Assembly (NCBI RefSeq): GCF_003254395.2
Contig: NC_037644.1
Coordinates: 3,185,501 to 3,249,500, forward strand
Reading direction: 5' to 3'
Source: Apis mellifera
Taxonomy: Eukaryota > Arthropoda > Insecta > Hymenoptera > Apidae
Length of the DNA: 64,000 bases
Shown here: positions 1-13,060 of the stretch, piece by piece
Layout of the letters: each line of letters begins with the position of its first letter
How positions within the stretch are numbered: the first letter of the stretch is position 1
Position numbers and translations under genes: made by a program
The notes under the pieces: model-generated
The model's input: the letters and a program-made list of their open reading frames with translations, nothing else
Told to the model about the DNA's origin: nothing
Databases searched by the model: none

Positions 1-560
1 CGAAGGCACGTGTAACAGCCCCCTCCCCTTCTCTCTCCCAAACGAGAGGAGAACGTTGATCCGGAGACGTGATAGCGGCCGATTATGTCGCGGGGTACAC
101 CACCGGCACACCGAGGTTATTGACCAGGAAGATAGGGATTCGTCGGGGGTTGGCTAGCGAGGGAGAGGGTGTTGTCGGCTGTGGCGGCGGAGACGGTGGA
201 AAAGGCGGCTGAGGTGCCTCGAGCCGGGGGCGGTGGCGGCGGCGGCGGCAGGTGGAGGGGGGGGGGGAGAGCGAGCAGTGAGTGGAGTTCGCCGGCTGGT
301 CTCTCAAGAGCCCACCGAAGGGAACTGCGCATGGGGGAGGGGGGGAGGAGGCAGGAGAGGGGGAAGGCTTGCAACGGATCCACAATACTGGTGCGCTCGT
401 TCGCGCAGTCCTTTTGCATGCCGGCTCGTTTCCACGCACGTGGAACCCGAGTTCTTGCGAGGCGGGGGATGAGATTCGATGATGGGGGTGTTGCGACTAC
501 TCTCCGAGAGGATATGATTCTCGAAAGAGTTCTTCTTTATCGACGAAGAAAAAGAGCGTT
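1..560. promoter_or_regulatory. GC- and CpG-rich block, possible promoter or 5' UTR
   Basis: This stretch is far richer in G, C and CpG than the DNA to its right and carries a GGC-repeat core near 225-260 flanked by G runs. Open frames exist on both strands but are low-complexity (Arg/Gly one way, Pro/Ser the other) and look like shadows of base composition. In AT-rich bee DNA such islands often mark promoters or 5' UTR exons of developmental genes. It could be an upstream start of the Rbp6 gene or belong to a gene to the left. No TATA box, initiator or clear donor site could be assigned. Confidence 0.3.
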
Positions 561-1646
561 GCGTTTAATATTTTTTTTTTTTTAAATCCATTTCTTTCAG
601 CGTTTCTTCTATTCTCTTCTCGTGTTGTTTCGAGGGCAAGATCGAATGTCGAGACGAAGGAAGGATTGAAAATTAATTTAATTGGTCGGGCTACGTTTCC
701 AAGAGGATTTTCACGGGAGGAACATGCAATAAGAAGATAATGCAGCCGCGACGTTCATAAAAAGAATTTTTCAGCGTCCCAATGGCCATCGATTTCAATT
801 AAGCCCGGAGCAACTTTTTAAGAAATTTTTTTTTGAAAAGCACGGTTTTGATAAATGTATAATTAGCACGTTTTATAATGCACGGTTAACACTTTTTGAC
901 AGATTTAAATCGATGTTTCTCGAATTTTTCAAACATTCGACTCGATCTTTTTTTTTTTATTTTCAAGCGTCGGTAATAGGAAAATATTAATCCTTTCGAA
1001 ATGAAAAGTGGATCGAAAAATATCCCAATTTTTTTTTATTAGTTAAATTAATTCTATTTATTATAGAAACAGAAAGAGAAAACTTTTATTTGTCAATTAT
1101 TTTCTCTATTTAGCTTCCCTGAATAAACTATATACGATTCGAAACTGCGATGCGTCTCGATCGATAATAAACTGCAATATCGATATAACGAAAATATAAA
1201 GAAATCTGATGTAACACTGCAGGAAATTGGTATTGGGATGAAAGGTTGCTTCGTTAATTCGTTACACGTGCAAAAACTCGTTAAGAGGACGAATGCAACG
1301 AAACGCAACGCTCGTTAATTCACGACGGAGGGGGAATACGTTTTCTTAGTCAAATCACGAGGAAGACGTGATTGTGATTGAATTTTCTTCTATAGATCGA
1401 TCGAAGTAATTGGTAAAACGTTTTTTTTTTTTTTTTTTTCGTATTGGAAATTTTTTCCATTTCTAATATTTAATCCAATACACGTTCGAAACTAATAATT
1501 TCTTTATGCTTCAAACGATCAAATTTACGCTGCATGAACAATTGATTAATTAATTATCCATTTCAAATAATTAATTAATTATGCAACACGTATAATATTA
1601 GCATTCGTTCCGATAATTATTATTACAAATTTTGGAATTTCTTCGA

Positions 1647-1678
<32 letters not shown>

Positions 1679-1933
1679 GAAAACAAATGATTCAATTTTC
1701 TCCCATATGTTTATGCAATTATTCGATATATATTCGTGGAAAAAGCAAATAGCTATTTTTCGAAAAATTGTTTCAAAAGAAATTTAACGTGATTTTTTGA
1801 TAGGAGAAAAAGCATGAAAAATTTTTCTTGAATAGAATCAACTTATTGGAAGGAATGTGTTGTTTCATAAATTACTTTTTTAAATTATTTTGCCGTAGAA
1901 AACTACGTGTTGTTATCGATATAAATGCGATAA
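561..1933. other. AT-rich non-coding DNA
   Basis: No credible coding exon is seen. The stretch holds a T run at about 1421-1439, a TC microsatellite at about 1649-1674, and paired TAATTAATTA palindromes at about 1542-1580 that could bind homeodomain proteins. The short open frames are AT-rich and lack splice signals. Confidence 0.5.
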
Positions 1934-2160
1934 ATATAATATAACTTCATTAATTTATTCAAAAAAATTAAATTAAAACCTTTCATTCGTTAAAAAAAGA
2001 AAATATATTCCAATTATATTCCTTCCTCCAAAATCATCATAAATATAATATAAATATATAATATAACTTCATCAATTTATTCAAAAAAATTAAATTAAAA
2101 CCTTTCATTCGTTAAAAAAAGAAAATATATTCCAATTATATTCCTTCCTCCAAAATCATC
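1934..2160. repeat. Recent direct duplication, two 105-bp copies
   Basis: Copy 1 spans 1934-2038 and copy 2 spans 2056-2160. They match over 105 bp with one difference seen (T at 1951, C at 2073), giving a 122-bp period. The near identity in AT-rich non-coding DNA points to a young tandem duplication. No coding content. Confidence 0.9.
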
Positions 2161-4186
2161 GAAATCATTGCTTACACATTGCTTTCCCTATCCATTGAAA
2201 CGAAACAAAATACCAAACGAATAATATTAACTCATTTATCGTTCCAAACCGATCAAAATTTATCGTTTATTAGAAGTTTATTATCAAAGATTTATTTTTT
2301 TTTACCCATTCTATTCCACTTCTATTCCAATTTCTCCGCAACTCATTACCGACGATCCTAAGCAGGAAAAATGCCAAACCGAAGATAGTAGATTTTCTCT
2401 TTTCTCCCGTTGTTACTCGGCCATGGTTTAATGGAGAGAGCCGCATCTTGCTACGCCCACACGAATGAACACGGCGGGCCGAGGAAGCGTGGGTTTCCAA
2501 CGCGCATTGTTCGATATCCCCCCCCGATTCATCGAGGAAGAGAAAAGGCCGGAAGGGGGGGGAGGAGACGCGGGAAAAGGGGTTGGTCGATGATTTCGGC
2601 CTTGATTTCGCAGGAAGCGATTTTATAGGTCGCTTGTCTAACTCAGAATCCCGTAAATCGCGAAGCTTTTGCATCCTCGAGATCGTGAATAACACAACCC
2701 CTCTTCCATAATCTGACTTAACGTCGCTTCTTTCTTCTTTTTTCTTCTTGAATTTCTCTCTCTCTCTCTAGTCGCCAGTGTACACAAGGTGGTCCGTTTT
2801 CGAGAGACATCACATCTCTCGTGCCTTTCTCGAGGCAATCCTCTCAACCTTGAAGCAACAGGGTCATCCAGAAGCCTCTTGGGTCTCTCGTTTTCCTCCC
2901 CTTTTCTCTTCGCTTTTTGACTCGTACCACAAGTTTCGAAACGAAAATACGAATTTAAATATTAATTCAATTTCGTATTGGATCATGAAGGAAATCTATT
3001 CTTCTGTGAATTTTGTATTTTTTCTATATTTCTAGTTTTGATATATATTGGAGAAAAATATGATTAAGATATATATATAAAGCTATTAATGATTTAATTC
3101 TATTTTTTTTTTTGATTCTGCGTATAATTTTGTATAATTAATAAATTAAAAATATTTTTATTCATGTAAAATATTAGTTCGAAAAAATTTTACAAACATT
3201 TTTAATCCATCTGCATTATTCGTATGATACTTTTATTATATTGAAATATTTATTTACCAAACGCTTGATCTTTGAGTTTTTTTTTTTTTTCCATTTGTTC
3301 ACCTATTAATAAACTTCATCTATTAATAAACGTGAAATATTTATTAAATATTTGCGGTTAAATATTTGCAAAAATTGTACGCGCAAATCGGTTATCTAGA
3401 CACGTGAAACAGAATATATTAATATTGTTTAAATATTGTAATCCACAACGTGGCTTTGTTAAGCACACGTTTGTAACTAAATATTCTGGTATAAAATGAA
3501 TTTTTTTTTTTTTTTTAGGATTTTTTATGAACTTTTTCATAAAAACTCTTTGCAAGCAAAATTGAATTGAAATAAGTGTGCACTTGTTTGAGTAAAAATA
3601 AAAGTTTCAAACACTAATATACTTAAGAAATAATTCCGTTGTACATGATATAAGAAAATATCAAACGATTTATTTTTTCAAAAAGATTTTTCATTGAAAA
3701 TATCCTTTAAACCCTTCTGCCAATAAAAACAAAAAAATTCCGATTATATTTCATTTGTTCGAGCAATTTTTCGTTAAAATTGTTCAAACAAAGTAATCTC
3801 ACGAATAAAAAATTTTAAATGATGAATATGGAAATAGGAATTCAAATTATTGGCATCAGGGTTAATTTAACGCGATGAAATTGTTTCTCCTTCTGAGATA
3901 TACATATATACACAACATGTGTATCGTGTATCTTTTAAAATTTATTTGTGGGCTTGTGTTTTAGAAAAAAAAAAAAAAAAAAAAAATGACTAATTGATCC
4001 CCGTCTCGATAGTGTGTGTACCCTCTTTCCTCATAGGTTAGAAAATAGGTTAGTTTGTAATGGGGGTTGCTGGCGTTGCAAATTAATCATAGCGATCGAC
4101 ATAGATGCAAAAATGCGTTTATTTGTGCATAGTAACAGCCATCTAACGATCACAAGCTTCGGTTTACAATCACTGTTTGTAGATCG

Positions 4187-4224
<38 letters not shown>

Positions 4225-4236
4225 ATACATGTTTTT

Positions 4237-4267
<31 letters not shown>

Positions 4268-5936
4268 AATATCGCTTGTAGTTGAATTATTCGTTTTAAC
4301 CTGCGAGAATCCTTTATTCGTAATTTAGTGCGACGACATATTATTTATACATATCTGGTAATGCGGCAGATTTGTCATAGAAAACATTTTGTCGCTTCTA
4401 TATATGTATATATATATATGTATATATATATATATACACATACATACATATATGTATATGTAAAATACACATGTACTAGGTATTAATATATTCGTGGAAC
4501 AGAGGATCAATTCTAAAGGTGAAAAAGAAACTCAAAAGTTGGCATATAAAAATATCGGTTGAGGCTTGGAACGAAGTTGGACGAAGCGAGATGGAGAGAG
4601 AGAGAATGTCTCGCCTTATCTGATGGAAACTTGAGACGCTTGTAACTCGATAAATAAACTTAATAGCTCGACCAATGTTTTTGTTTACAAACTTTCGTTT
4701 TTATTTTAACCTCTTGGAATTGATCTATTAAAAATATCTCACGAATTTATTAACACTTACGTACGTATATATACATATATATATATATAAATTAGAGCAA
4801 TTGTTTATTTTATTTATTTATTTATTTATTTATTTATTTCTTCCTCACTTTTTCTTTCCTTTCTTTCTTTCGATTTCATTAATTCAGTGTTATATATATA
4901 TATATATATATATATATCGAGTAGTGTCTTAGTATTATCTATCTATATATCGATGTACATTAATATATTGTTATTTATTACTCGTTGTTAGATTTTTATC
5001 ACTCATCCCTATTTTTTCTAACACCGCTCTCCAAACGCCAAAGGAATGTTTGTCTTATAAATTGTATATTGTCGTGCCACCGATAATCATAGATAACCAC
5101 CATTATGTTATAAGATCGCTAAGATCGAGCAATACATTTCCCGATTCCCTGGTTTTAGAAGGCATAATTATTAGTTTTTACACGAGCAGTCGAACGATCT
5201 TGCTGTATTCTCAAACGGTTCGAGAGATCGTGTAATAAGTCAGAACGAGAGTTTGAAAAATGACGAAATACCCTTCTCTCGACCGATATTTGTCTCCTTT
5301 AAGCCCGATCATGTGTACCGCTCCCCCCCCCCCCATATTCCTTCAACCTATCCTCAATCACCATTCCAATCATTTCCAAATTTATATTCCTATATTCCTA
5401 ATTTCTCGAGTCTGTATCACTTTCTTTCGGAACGAAAACAAGCATCGACGATTTTCGCAGGCTTTCCACGACTCTTCTCGGAGAAGAGGATCAGAGGAAA
5501 GAGGGGAAAATGAGTTAGAGAGACAAAGGCGCAGAGCAACAACGAGCCGGGCTACACACCGAGCACGAGCCTTTTCACCCGAGAACCCCTGTTCCGTCTC
5601 TCTTTTTTTCAAGGATGCAGGTACGAATCCTGGTCGCCGGTCCTGGTGAACCGACGTTGGACCACCAGGTGCGAGCACGAACAACGGAGCGACGGTGACC
5701 GGGACCCGGTATATTGTCTCTCGTGAGTCCCTAATTACCGAAACTCTCTGATCAATGACCAGGTAAAGAGAGAAAGGCAATCGGAAAGGGCTGCGGACCG
5801 TCGATAGCTACTTTTGTACTTTATAGGATTCTTATTTTAAAAGTGAATATTCAAGATGTTGAAATAGTCAAATACTCGTGAAGTATTGGAAGAAATAAAA
5901 ATTATGTATAGTCGTATTCTCGATGCAAAAGGCGAC
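2161..5936. other. Non-coding DNA with microsatellites
   Basis: No supported gene. Simple repeats include TA tracts at about 4190-4212, 4248-4268, 4400-4436 and 4890-4917, a TTTA tract at about 4808-4840, and an A run at about 3965-3986. A less AT-rich patch at about 5440-5800 contains donor-like CAGGTACG (near 5618) and CAGGTGCG (near 5667). It could hold an untranslated exon, but no coding frame stands out. Confidence 0.4.
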
Positions 5937-6033
5937 CGTCTTTCGGTTAGTTTCGGCTAACATCGGTAAACTTCGCCTTCGGTAACTTTCGGCTAATGTA
6001 CCGATGTTAGCCGAAAATAACCGAAAGACGATC
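5934..6033. repeat. Strong inverted repeat (hairpin)
   Basis: The left arm at 5937-5968 is the reverse complement of the right arm at 5999-6030 at 31 of 32 positions. Allowing one further mismatch extends the stem to 5934-6033 (35 bp). The loop is 30 nt (5969-5998) and itself holds more copies of the TTCGG-TAA motif found in the arms. As RNA it would fold into a long, nearly perfect hairpin. It may be a small foldback element, a hairpin RNA gene or a regulatory palindrome; the sequence alone does not decide. Confidence 0.9.
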
Positions 6034-8550
6034 AGTCGAAATCTTCGGTGAAATGTCTCGGTGAAATATTCGACTATCCGGACAATTTTTGTTTATGTGG
6101 ACATATTTTTCAAATATTCCGATATTTCGCAATCAACGATTTTAATATCTCGACGTCGGTTTTGCTTTTCCGTATTATTTCGTTATCTAGTTATGCAGTT
6201 TTAGCTCTTCCGTTCGATCCCGTTCGAAATAAACATCGCGTATTTACTCGATATGCGCACACGTTTCATGAGAAAATCAGTTTTCTGGCAGTCCTACTTT
6301 TCCACACTCTCTCTTTTTCTCTTACACACCCTTTCTATGCCTTTCTTCTCTCCTCTTTTACAATTCTCTTTCTCCATTGCTCGCAAACTTTTTTTTGCTT
6401 TTCCGCTTTTTCGCCTTTCTCTCATTCTCCATTATCTTAATTCTCGTTCCAAAGTAGGATAATCGTTTAGCAAAGCAGCTCGAAGCATGCGTTGAAAAAT
6501 ACAAGACGAGGAAAACATAACCTCTCGTCCTGGACGAATCTAGATCGCTAGACAACCGTTAGATATAACCAATATCGGAAGTAGATGATGACTTGGCTCA
6601 ACGCAACGGCGTCTCTCACCTTTCGTTTTGTGATAGGTAGAGTAAAATTTATGCGTATTTATATATCCGGTTGAATATAAATTAAATTTGAACGCGTTAA
6701 TCTTGCTTTACGTAAACGTTATATAAATAATATGCTTTAATCAATTTCTGTCTTCGTTTTAATTTAAAACTTATATTATTAATAGTCGTAATATGACTAT
6801 ATAATCGTAATACGGGTTTGAATTGCGGTTTAATCGCGAAAAATATGTCACAAAAATTCGATCGGTTATCGTGACACGAGTGATGGAAGCACATCGAGAA
6901 GATCGATAAGAACGGTTATAAATCGATCGGTGGTTGACCAACTTTGGTAACCGATGGAACCGGTTCCCTTTGCCTATTCTGGATCACCGGATTTTATTCG
7001 GTTAGTCTGTTAACCGGCAGCGAATGTTGCATTGGTATCACTTTAATTTCTCCTAATTAAAGCCAACGGTTGTGTGGTTACGATCGGAAAATAATTGACT
7101 CCTATCCAATCTGTTTGGATGGAACTCGTTACAGGGTTAAATTACACGTTAAGAGAAGCCTTGATATTGATCATTTTCTTTAAATTAATTTCTCTCTCCT
7201 TCTCTCTCCTCTCTAATTTTTTTTTATCGATAAGAAAAATCATTTAACACTTTATCACAAGTGAAATCTTTCTATCCTATAATTTTACACAATCTAACCT
7301 AACCTAAAAAAATTTTTTAATTTATAAAAATTCAAACTATGCATAACATTTATTTGCAATATAAAAATTTAAACGATATTGTCTTCCAAATTAGAAAAAT
7401 ACTTCGATTCTAATTATTTACTCTTAGTTTTGAAACGCATTTGAATAATATTTTTCACACATGTGATTGAACGACCGGTTTAATCCAACGTTGTCGATTT
7501 TATTCGCCGAACCGTATTGTATTTCTCGCGTAATTGAAAGGTATGTGCACCAATGTTTTTTCAACGGAGTTTGTCATCGATACGCAACAAATTTCCGTAT
7601 CGATCGCCACGAGAGGAGAATATGTCTCGCGCTGACACTCGGCCTAACCTCTTATTCGACGCTGCGAAAATCTCATAACCCGGGCAACGATTGACTGGCT
7701 GTGAATGAAACGAGCATACGCGTTTCTGTATTCACAATGATAATAAAAAATCGATTAACGCGTTTCACCATCACTTGTGGACCATTCGTGGTCTCTGGAA
7801 AATAATATTACGTGAAAAAAGATATTCATAGATATTTTATGAAATTCGACACGATTAATAAAGCTGCGCGTTATAACGTTATATTGATTATAGTTGTAGC
7901 AGACTAACTAGCCAGTTATCTTTATATATTGAAACGTGTTTTAATATTTTTAATAAAAGTTATAAATTGTTTGAAGTTTAATTGAATAGAAGAGATAATG
8001 ATAGAGATATGAGGCATTAATTTACAGACATAATAATTTATATATGGACAACAATGAAAACAGTGATTAAAATTTTATTGTTACTCAAGATTTTTTTTTT
8101 TCATTGTATTCTTTTAGCATTTCATATTGAAATATGATATTTTTGAAATGGATAAGCATGAGAGAAAGATAATTATTGGTATAATATTTATTTTTATTTA
8201 TATTTAATTTTAAATTTATACCATGATTTTATGGTTTTCCTGAAGATATTTAAAGTGTTTTTGTTTGTCACAATAAGGAAAGAATTCAAGACAAAATAAA
8301 ATGAATATTACAACGATCTTTCGCATTATTAGTCACTAATGTTTATTAATGTTTCCTTTCTTTAGTTTCTTGGTGTAAGAAAATTTTGTATATATTAAAG
8401 AAATTTATTCCGTTTTATATTATCATTTCCGAAGAAGTAAAAGAAAATTATTCTATGATAATTTTTATCAATTTAGAATATGAAACGTATATTGTATTTT
8501 TAGATTATAGTACATATAATAATAAAAAGTGAAATGACAAATTAGTAATA
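6034..8550. other. Non-coding DNA with a Grainyhead-type site
   Basis: No supported gene. At 6958-6965 is the palindrome AACCGGTT, which fits the Grainyhead consensus, with a related TTAACCGG near 7010. The surrounding 6900-7090 is more complex in sequence than its flanks and may be an enhancer. The remainder is AT-rich. Confidence 0.35.
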
Positions 8551-9172
8551 GAAAATGATTGAAAGAAATTCATGAATAAATAAGAAATTAGATTTCAAGA
8601 CTTAAAAAAACTAAAATGAATTGTGAATTAAAATATACTTAATATACTTAATAGTTTCTAGAATAAAAAATTTATAATTTTCTTAAATTATTTAATTGAA
8701 GTTAATTGAAGTTATGGAAAATGGTTGGAAATTCATGAATAAATAAGAAATTAGATTTCAAGACTTAAAAAAACTAAAATGAATTGTGAATTAAAATATA
8801 GTTAATATACTTAATATTTTCTAGAATAAAAAATTTACAATTTTCTTAAATTATTTAATTGAAGTTAATTGAAGTTATGGAAAATGGTTGAAATTCATGA
8901 ATAAATAAGAAATTAGATTTCAAGACCTAAAAAAACTAAAATGAATTGTGAATTAAAATACTTAATATACTTAATACTTTCTAAAATGAAAAATTTACAA
9001 TTTTCTTAAATTATTTAATTGAAGTTAATTGAAGTTATGGAAAATGGTTGGAAATTCATGAATAAATAAGAAATTAGATTTCAAGACTTAAGAAAAGTAA
9101 AATAAATTATGAATTAAAATACTTAATAGTTTCTAGAATAAAAAATTTACAATTTTCTTAAATTATTTAATG
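8551..9172. repeat. Tandem array, about 3.8 copies of a 160-166 bp unit
   Basis: Units begin at GAAAATGG/GAAAATGA at 8551, 8717, 8880 and 9040, giving spacings of 166, 163 and 160 bp; the last copy is truncated near 9172. Each unit holds the same order of blocks (ATTCATGAATAAATAAG, then AAAATGAATTGTGAATT, then TTCTTAAATTATTTAATTG). Small indels separate the copies. AT-rich and non-coding, it resembles a minisatellite or short satellite-like array. Confidence 0.9.
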
Positions 9173-12100
9173 GATTTTTCATTCAGTTCTCTCTTAGATT
9201 TTTTCAAATCAAAAAAAAAAGTATCTCATATTTTTACTTTTTCCTCCATACACTTTTCTCATGAAATAAAATACCAATCAATCAATTCTAACTTACCAAT
9301 AACTCAGATAAATTTTTTCAAATTTTTAAAATAAATATTCCAAGATTTTTATAATAAAGAATATTTTATAATTAACAAAATACTCTCAAAGTTTGACAAA
9401 AGCATACAGATTATTTCTAGCATTAATTTTATCAAATTAAATTTCATTTGCTCTTAAAAAAATTCTTTCGAAAAACATGATGACAAAATCCTTCAAATCA
9501 AAAAAAAAAAAAAAAAAAAAATGTGTCGAACGTGGCGCAATTAAAAACGCCAAGCAATTTGGTTCGTCGTTCGATAATTGATGTCGAGTACGTCCTTTTT
9601 TCTTTTTTTTTTTTTTTAATGATGATTCTCGGAAGTTATCGACTGCGCGCCAAGAAAAATTTCCTCTCCGGGGAATAATAGCGTTTCGAAAGGGGTTGAC
9701 GATCGTGAGCGAGCGTTGGATAGGAAGATCGGCGCGATAACGCGCGCCTCCGTGATTGGTGGGAGGAGTGGTGGTTCGAGATTGGCGATTAAGCGGAGAC
9801 CGTGCGATCTTGTCACGTTGCATCGCGTCGAAAGCAAATCCTTTCCGATTTTACGCGAGATAAACGAAATCGTGCGTGGGGAAGAGCAGCCATCACATGG
9901 TCTTGTACATCATCTCGTCTATTCGTGTATATCAAGCGAGATTCGTGATTAGCGACGTTTCTCGAATGGAAGAAGAGGGGTCTAGTTGTAAACTAGACTG
10001 CGTGTTGCGAAACGCATACGAGAGGATGCAAATGCGATTCTCGTGTATACGCAACAACAGTGCTTAATCAAACGTGTTTCCTCCCGATTTGAATGCAATA
10101 TAACGGAGATATTATAATTTGATCGCTCGAGCGTCGATGGAAATTGTTGTTTTTATTTTCGATCTATTTAAAATTTTAAATTATACGCTGAATTAAATTG
10201 AAATTAAATTAGATATTGTGGACACGTTATGGATTTTGATAGTAAGTTGAAAAGAATATTTTATTGAGCGAGAAATACTTAAATGGAAAAATCAGATCGG
10301 GAAAAATTTTATACGATATTTGTGTAAAGGGGGGGGGAAAAAAAATAAAAGGAATTAGAGATGGCCTTCGTCGTGACCATCATCACGTTCTCTCTTAGAA
10401 TAATTATAAGTAACGAGATGCTTAATACGTTACTGTTCGTGTTCTGTAATCTTAAAGTGAAACGATGCGATAAAATCTTTTTCATGGGATATTAGTATTC
10501 AAGCGAGCAAGTTCATATTCTTTGAAACAATCAAAGTGTCTTAGAATCGTGTTTCTTGGATCTGTCTTGGGTCATTTGAACAGAAATACATTTACAGAGT
10601 CATTCTAAAATTTCACCACATTTGTTAATCAATTGTATTATTTGAATTTCCTATATGAAAATGCGTATTTATTTTGAAATAAGTTGTGAATAAGGTTAGA
10701 ATTACTCGCGATATCTTGCTTGCATGGTAAACCGTACAAGTCGGTAAGGTAGTATATTCTCGGTATTACAGAATTTTCTGTTATCAACTATCGACAAACT
10801 TATTTCACTGGTTTTCTGCTCTATCCCTTGATAAATTAATCTGTAAAATTAAAGTTTTTCACGATTTTTTATTCGATTTATTTTTCTCTCTTTCTTTTCT
10901 TTTCTAGAATATTCATATATTTAAAAAATATCTCGCATCCTTCTGGATAGAATAAGTGAATTATTTTCTCTAAATAGTTTTGCAATCTTAAATAATTTAA
11001 TCATCAATCTATATTTATTTAATAACGAGCACAGCCTTTTTAATCCATTTTATCGATCAATTATTGATAAACATCAAATAAAAAGAATTATAAACATTTT
11101 TTTTTTTTTTATATAATTTAATTTGATTCTCACATAATCAGGTAATTAGTGATTGCCACCTTTTACATTCGTATCCATTTATTTGATTATCGAATGAAAA
11201 AAAGATTTGTTCCCACGGAACTGTAATCGCGGAAAGGCGATTAATTAAATGCAAATACAGCCACGTCTCAAATAGACAAAATACAGTAACACGACCGCAT
11301 GAAAATTGCGATCCTCTGTGTTAAAGGTTATTCAACGATTCCAAGCACACATTCCATTCCCCCTTTACACCATATTTTATCACAATTCAATTGCCCTGCT
11401 TTGATGACAAAAGTTCTTTGATAATTATGCTAATTGAATGCAACTTAACAACCACCAAGTGGCAATCCAATTTTACACACACATATATAAATATACAAAA
11501 CTTAGACGTGGAGATAATTCGATAACATGCTATTTACAAATAAATAGATATATATATATATATAAATTTTTCCAAATCAAAAAATTTTCCAATTCTTCTT
11601 ATCCAACTTTTAATTTCGTTAATAAGATCCCAAATTCGAAATAAATTCTCGATAATAAATATATCATATATCATATATTCTTTTATAACAACAAATTATT
11701 TTATATTTTAAACAAATAAATATATAACTTGGAAATCATCGATTATTCGAATCGATGATAAAATTATCAATGAAACTTCTCTCATCAAAAAAAAAAAAAA
11801 AAAACCTCGTTAAAAAACGCGTTAGATCTAGAATAATTGAGAGAAAAAGTGGATCTCTTCGAGATTTTTCTTTCTTCCGTCCCTATATATTGGTTTCCAC
11901 GAGGAACGTCGATGAACGGAAACTCGAACTCCACAGGAGGAGTCTGTCTCGTTAGTCTTCGAGACCGATCGAGTTGATGAGTTCCCCGAGTAACAAGGGA
12001 TTGGCCCAGATAGAAGAAGAGTTCGGCCATCGAAGAAGCGGATGCCTATTCGAAACTTTCCAACTTGCTCTCAGTTTCGTTACCGATGATATTCGAGACT

Positions 12101-12880
12101 TTGGACACAAGGAAAGGGTTGAAGTGATGAAAATCTGACGAGAAAGGGGAGGGGAGAGGTGGAAGGAAATTGCCAACGAGAGAGGATCCTCGAATTTGAG
12201 GAAATAAAAGATTTTTTTTTCAACCGATTGTCCAACATCATCCATAACGATTATTTTCAACGTTTCTTCTGATGAGAAATGTAAAATTTCTCGAGTCGAA
12301 TATTAATTAATTAATTTATTTTAGGCTAAGGTGCTTTATCGAGGAATATTTATATTTAGTGAGGAAAGGAAAAATTTTTTGATTAAACAAAAGTTATCAT
12401 TTATATTCATAGATACATCGAATTTTTTATTATATAACAATTGGACATTTTAATTTTATTATATTATACGTTGGAACAATGAATAATAATTTTATTTACG
12501 TTTGCATCATTGATCGAAGATTACGAAATTCTAACCTAGCTTTTCCAAAGTATTAAGTTTTAATCAATAATAACGTCCCTCGAGAAGTTAAAAAGTGCTT
12601 CGAGAATTCTTCTAATAAAAAAAAAAAAAAATGGCTCTTGACAGCTTTCGTCTTCCATTCTTTCTCAAGAAGAATAGAAAAACAACACTTTGATCAAACT
12701 TTGTAATTTTCGTTCATTAAAATGTTTTTTTTTTTTTTTTTTTTTTTCTAACAAAATATTCACGATAGATCAATGCAATAATTTTTCCATCCTACTTCGA
12801 TGTAATAAAACAATAATCAAATCTTTCGAGGAGCGAGAAAGCTAAGAAAATTTCTTGGAAAACTTTTTTTTTTTTTCGAG
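9173..12880. other. Non-coding DNA
   Basis: No supported gene. Homopolymer runs lie at about 9501-9521, 9605-9617, 11098-11111 and 11788-11804. A slightly GC-richer patch at 9620-10060 has overlapping short frames on both strands with no splice structure. A second patch at 11860-12200 is similar. I see no protein family in either. Confidence 0.4.
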
Positions 12881-12884
12881 TGAC

Positions 12885-13060
12885 GTGGATGAATACACTG
12901 TCGACACACAGTGTTTGTGGTTTAGGTTTAACGTAGGAGGGTACGGCTATGTTTTCCATAGGTCGTCTGTTGAGGGCACCCCCTGTGGATTAATTGGAAC
13001 CTAACCCTGCGCGTATTGATCCAATAACATGGGTGCTGGATACACAAACCGAGGGAGAGA
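12885..13060. promoter_or_regulatory. Complex-sequence non-coding island
   Basis: This island is balanced in composition and free of simple repeats, flanked by T runs on the left and GA microsatellites on the right. It includes a near-palindrome CACTGTCGACACACAGTG around 12897-12914 and short C-rich motifs. No frame looks coding. Such islands in bee introns are often conserved non-coding elements, which is an inference only. Confidence 0.25.

Noticed and set aside
9620..10067. Overlapping frames on both strands in a GC-richer patch
   Set aside because: No strand preference, no splice structure, no motif.
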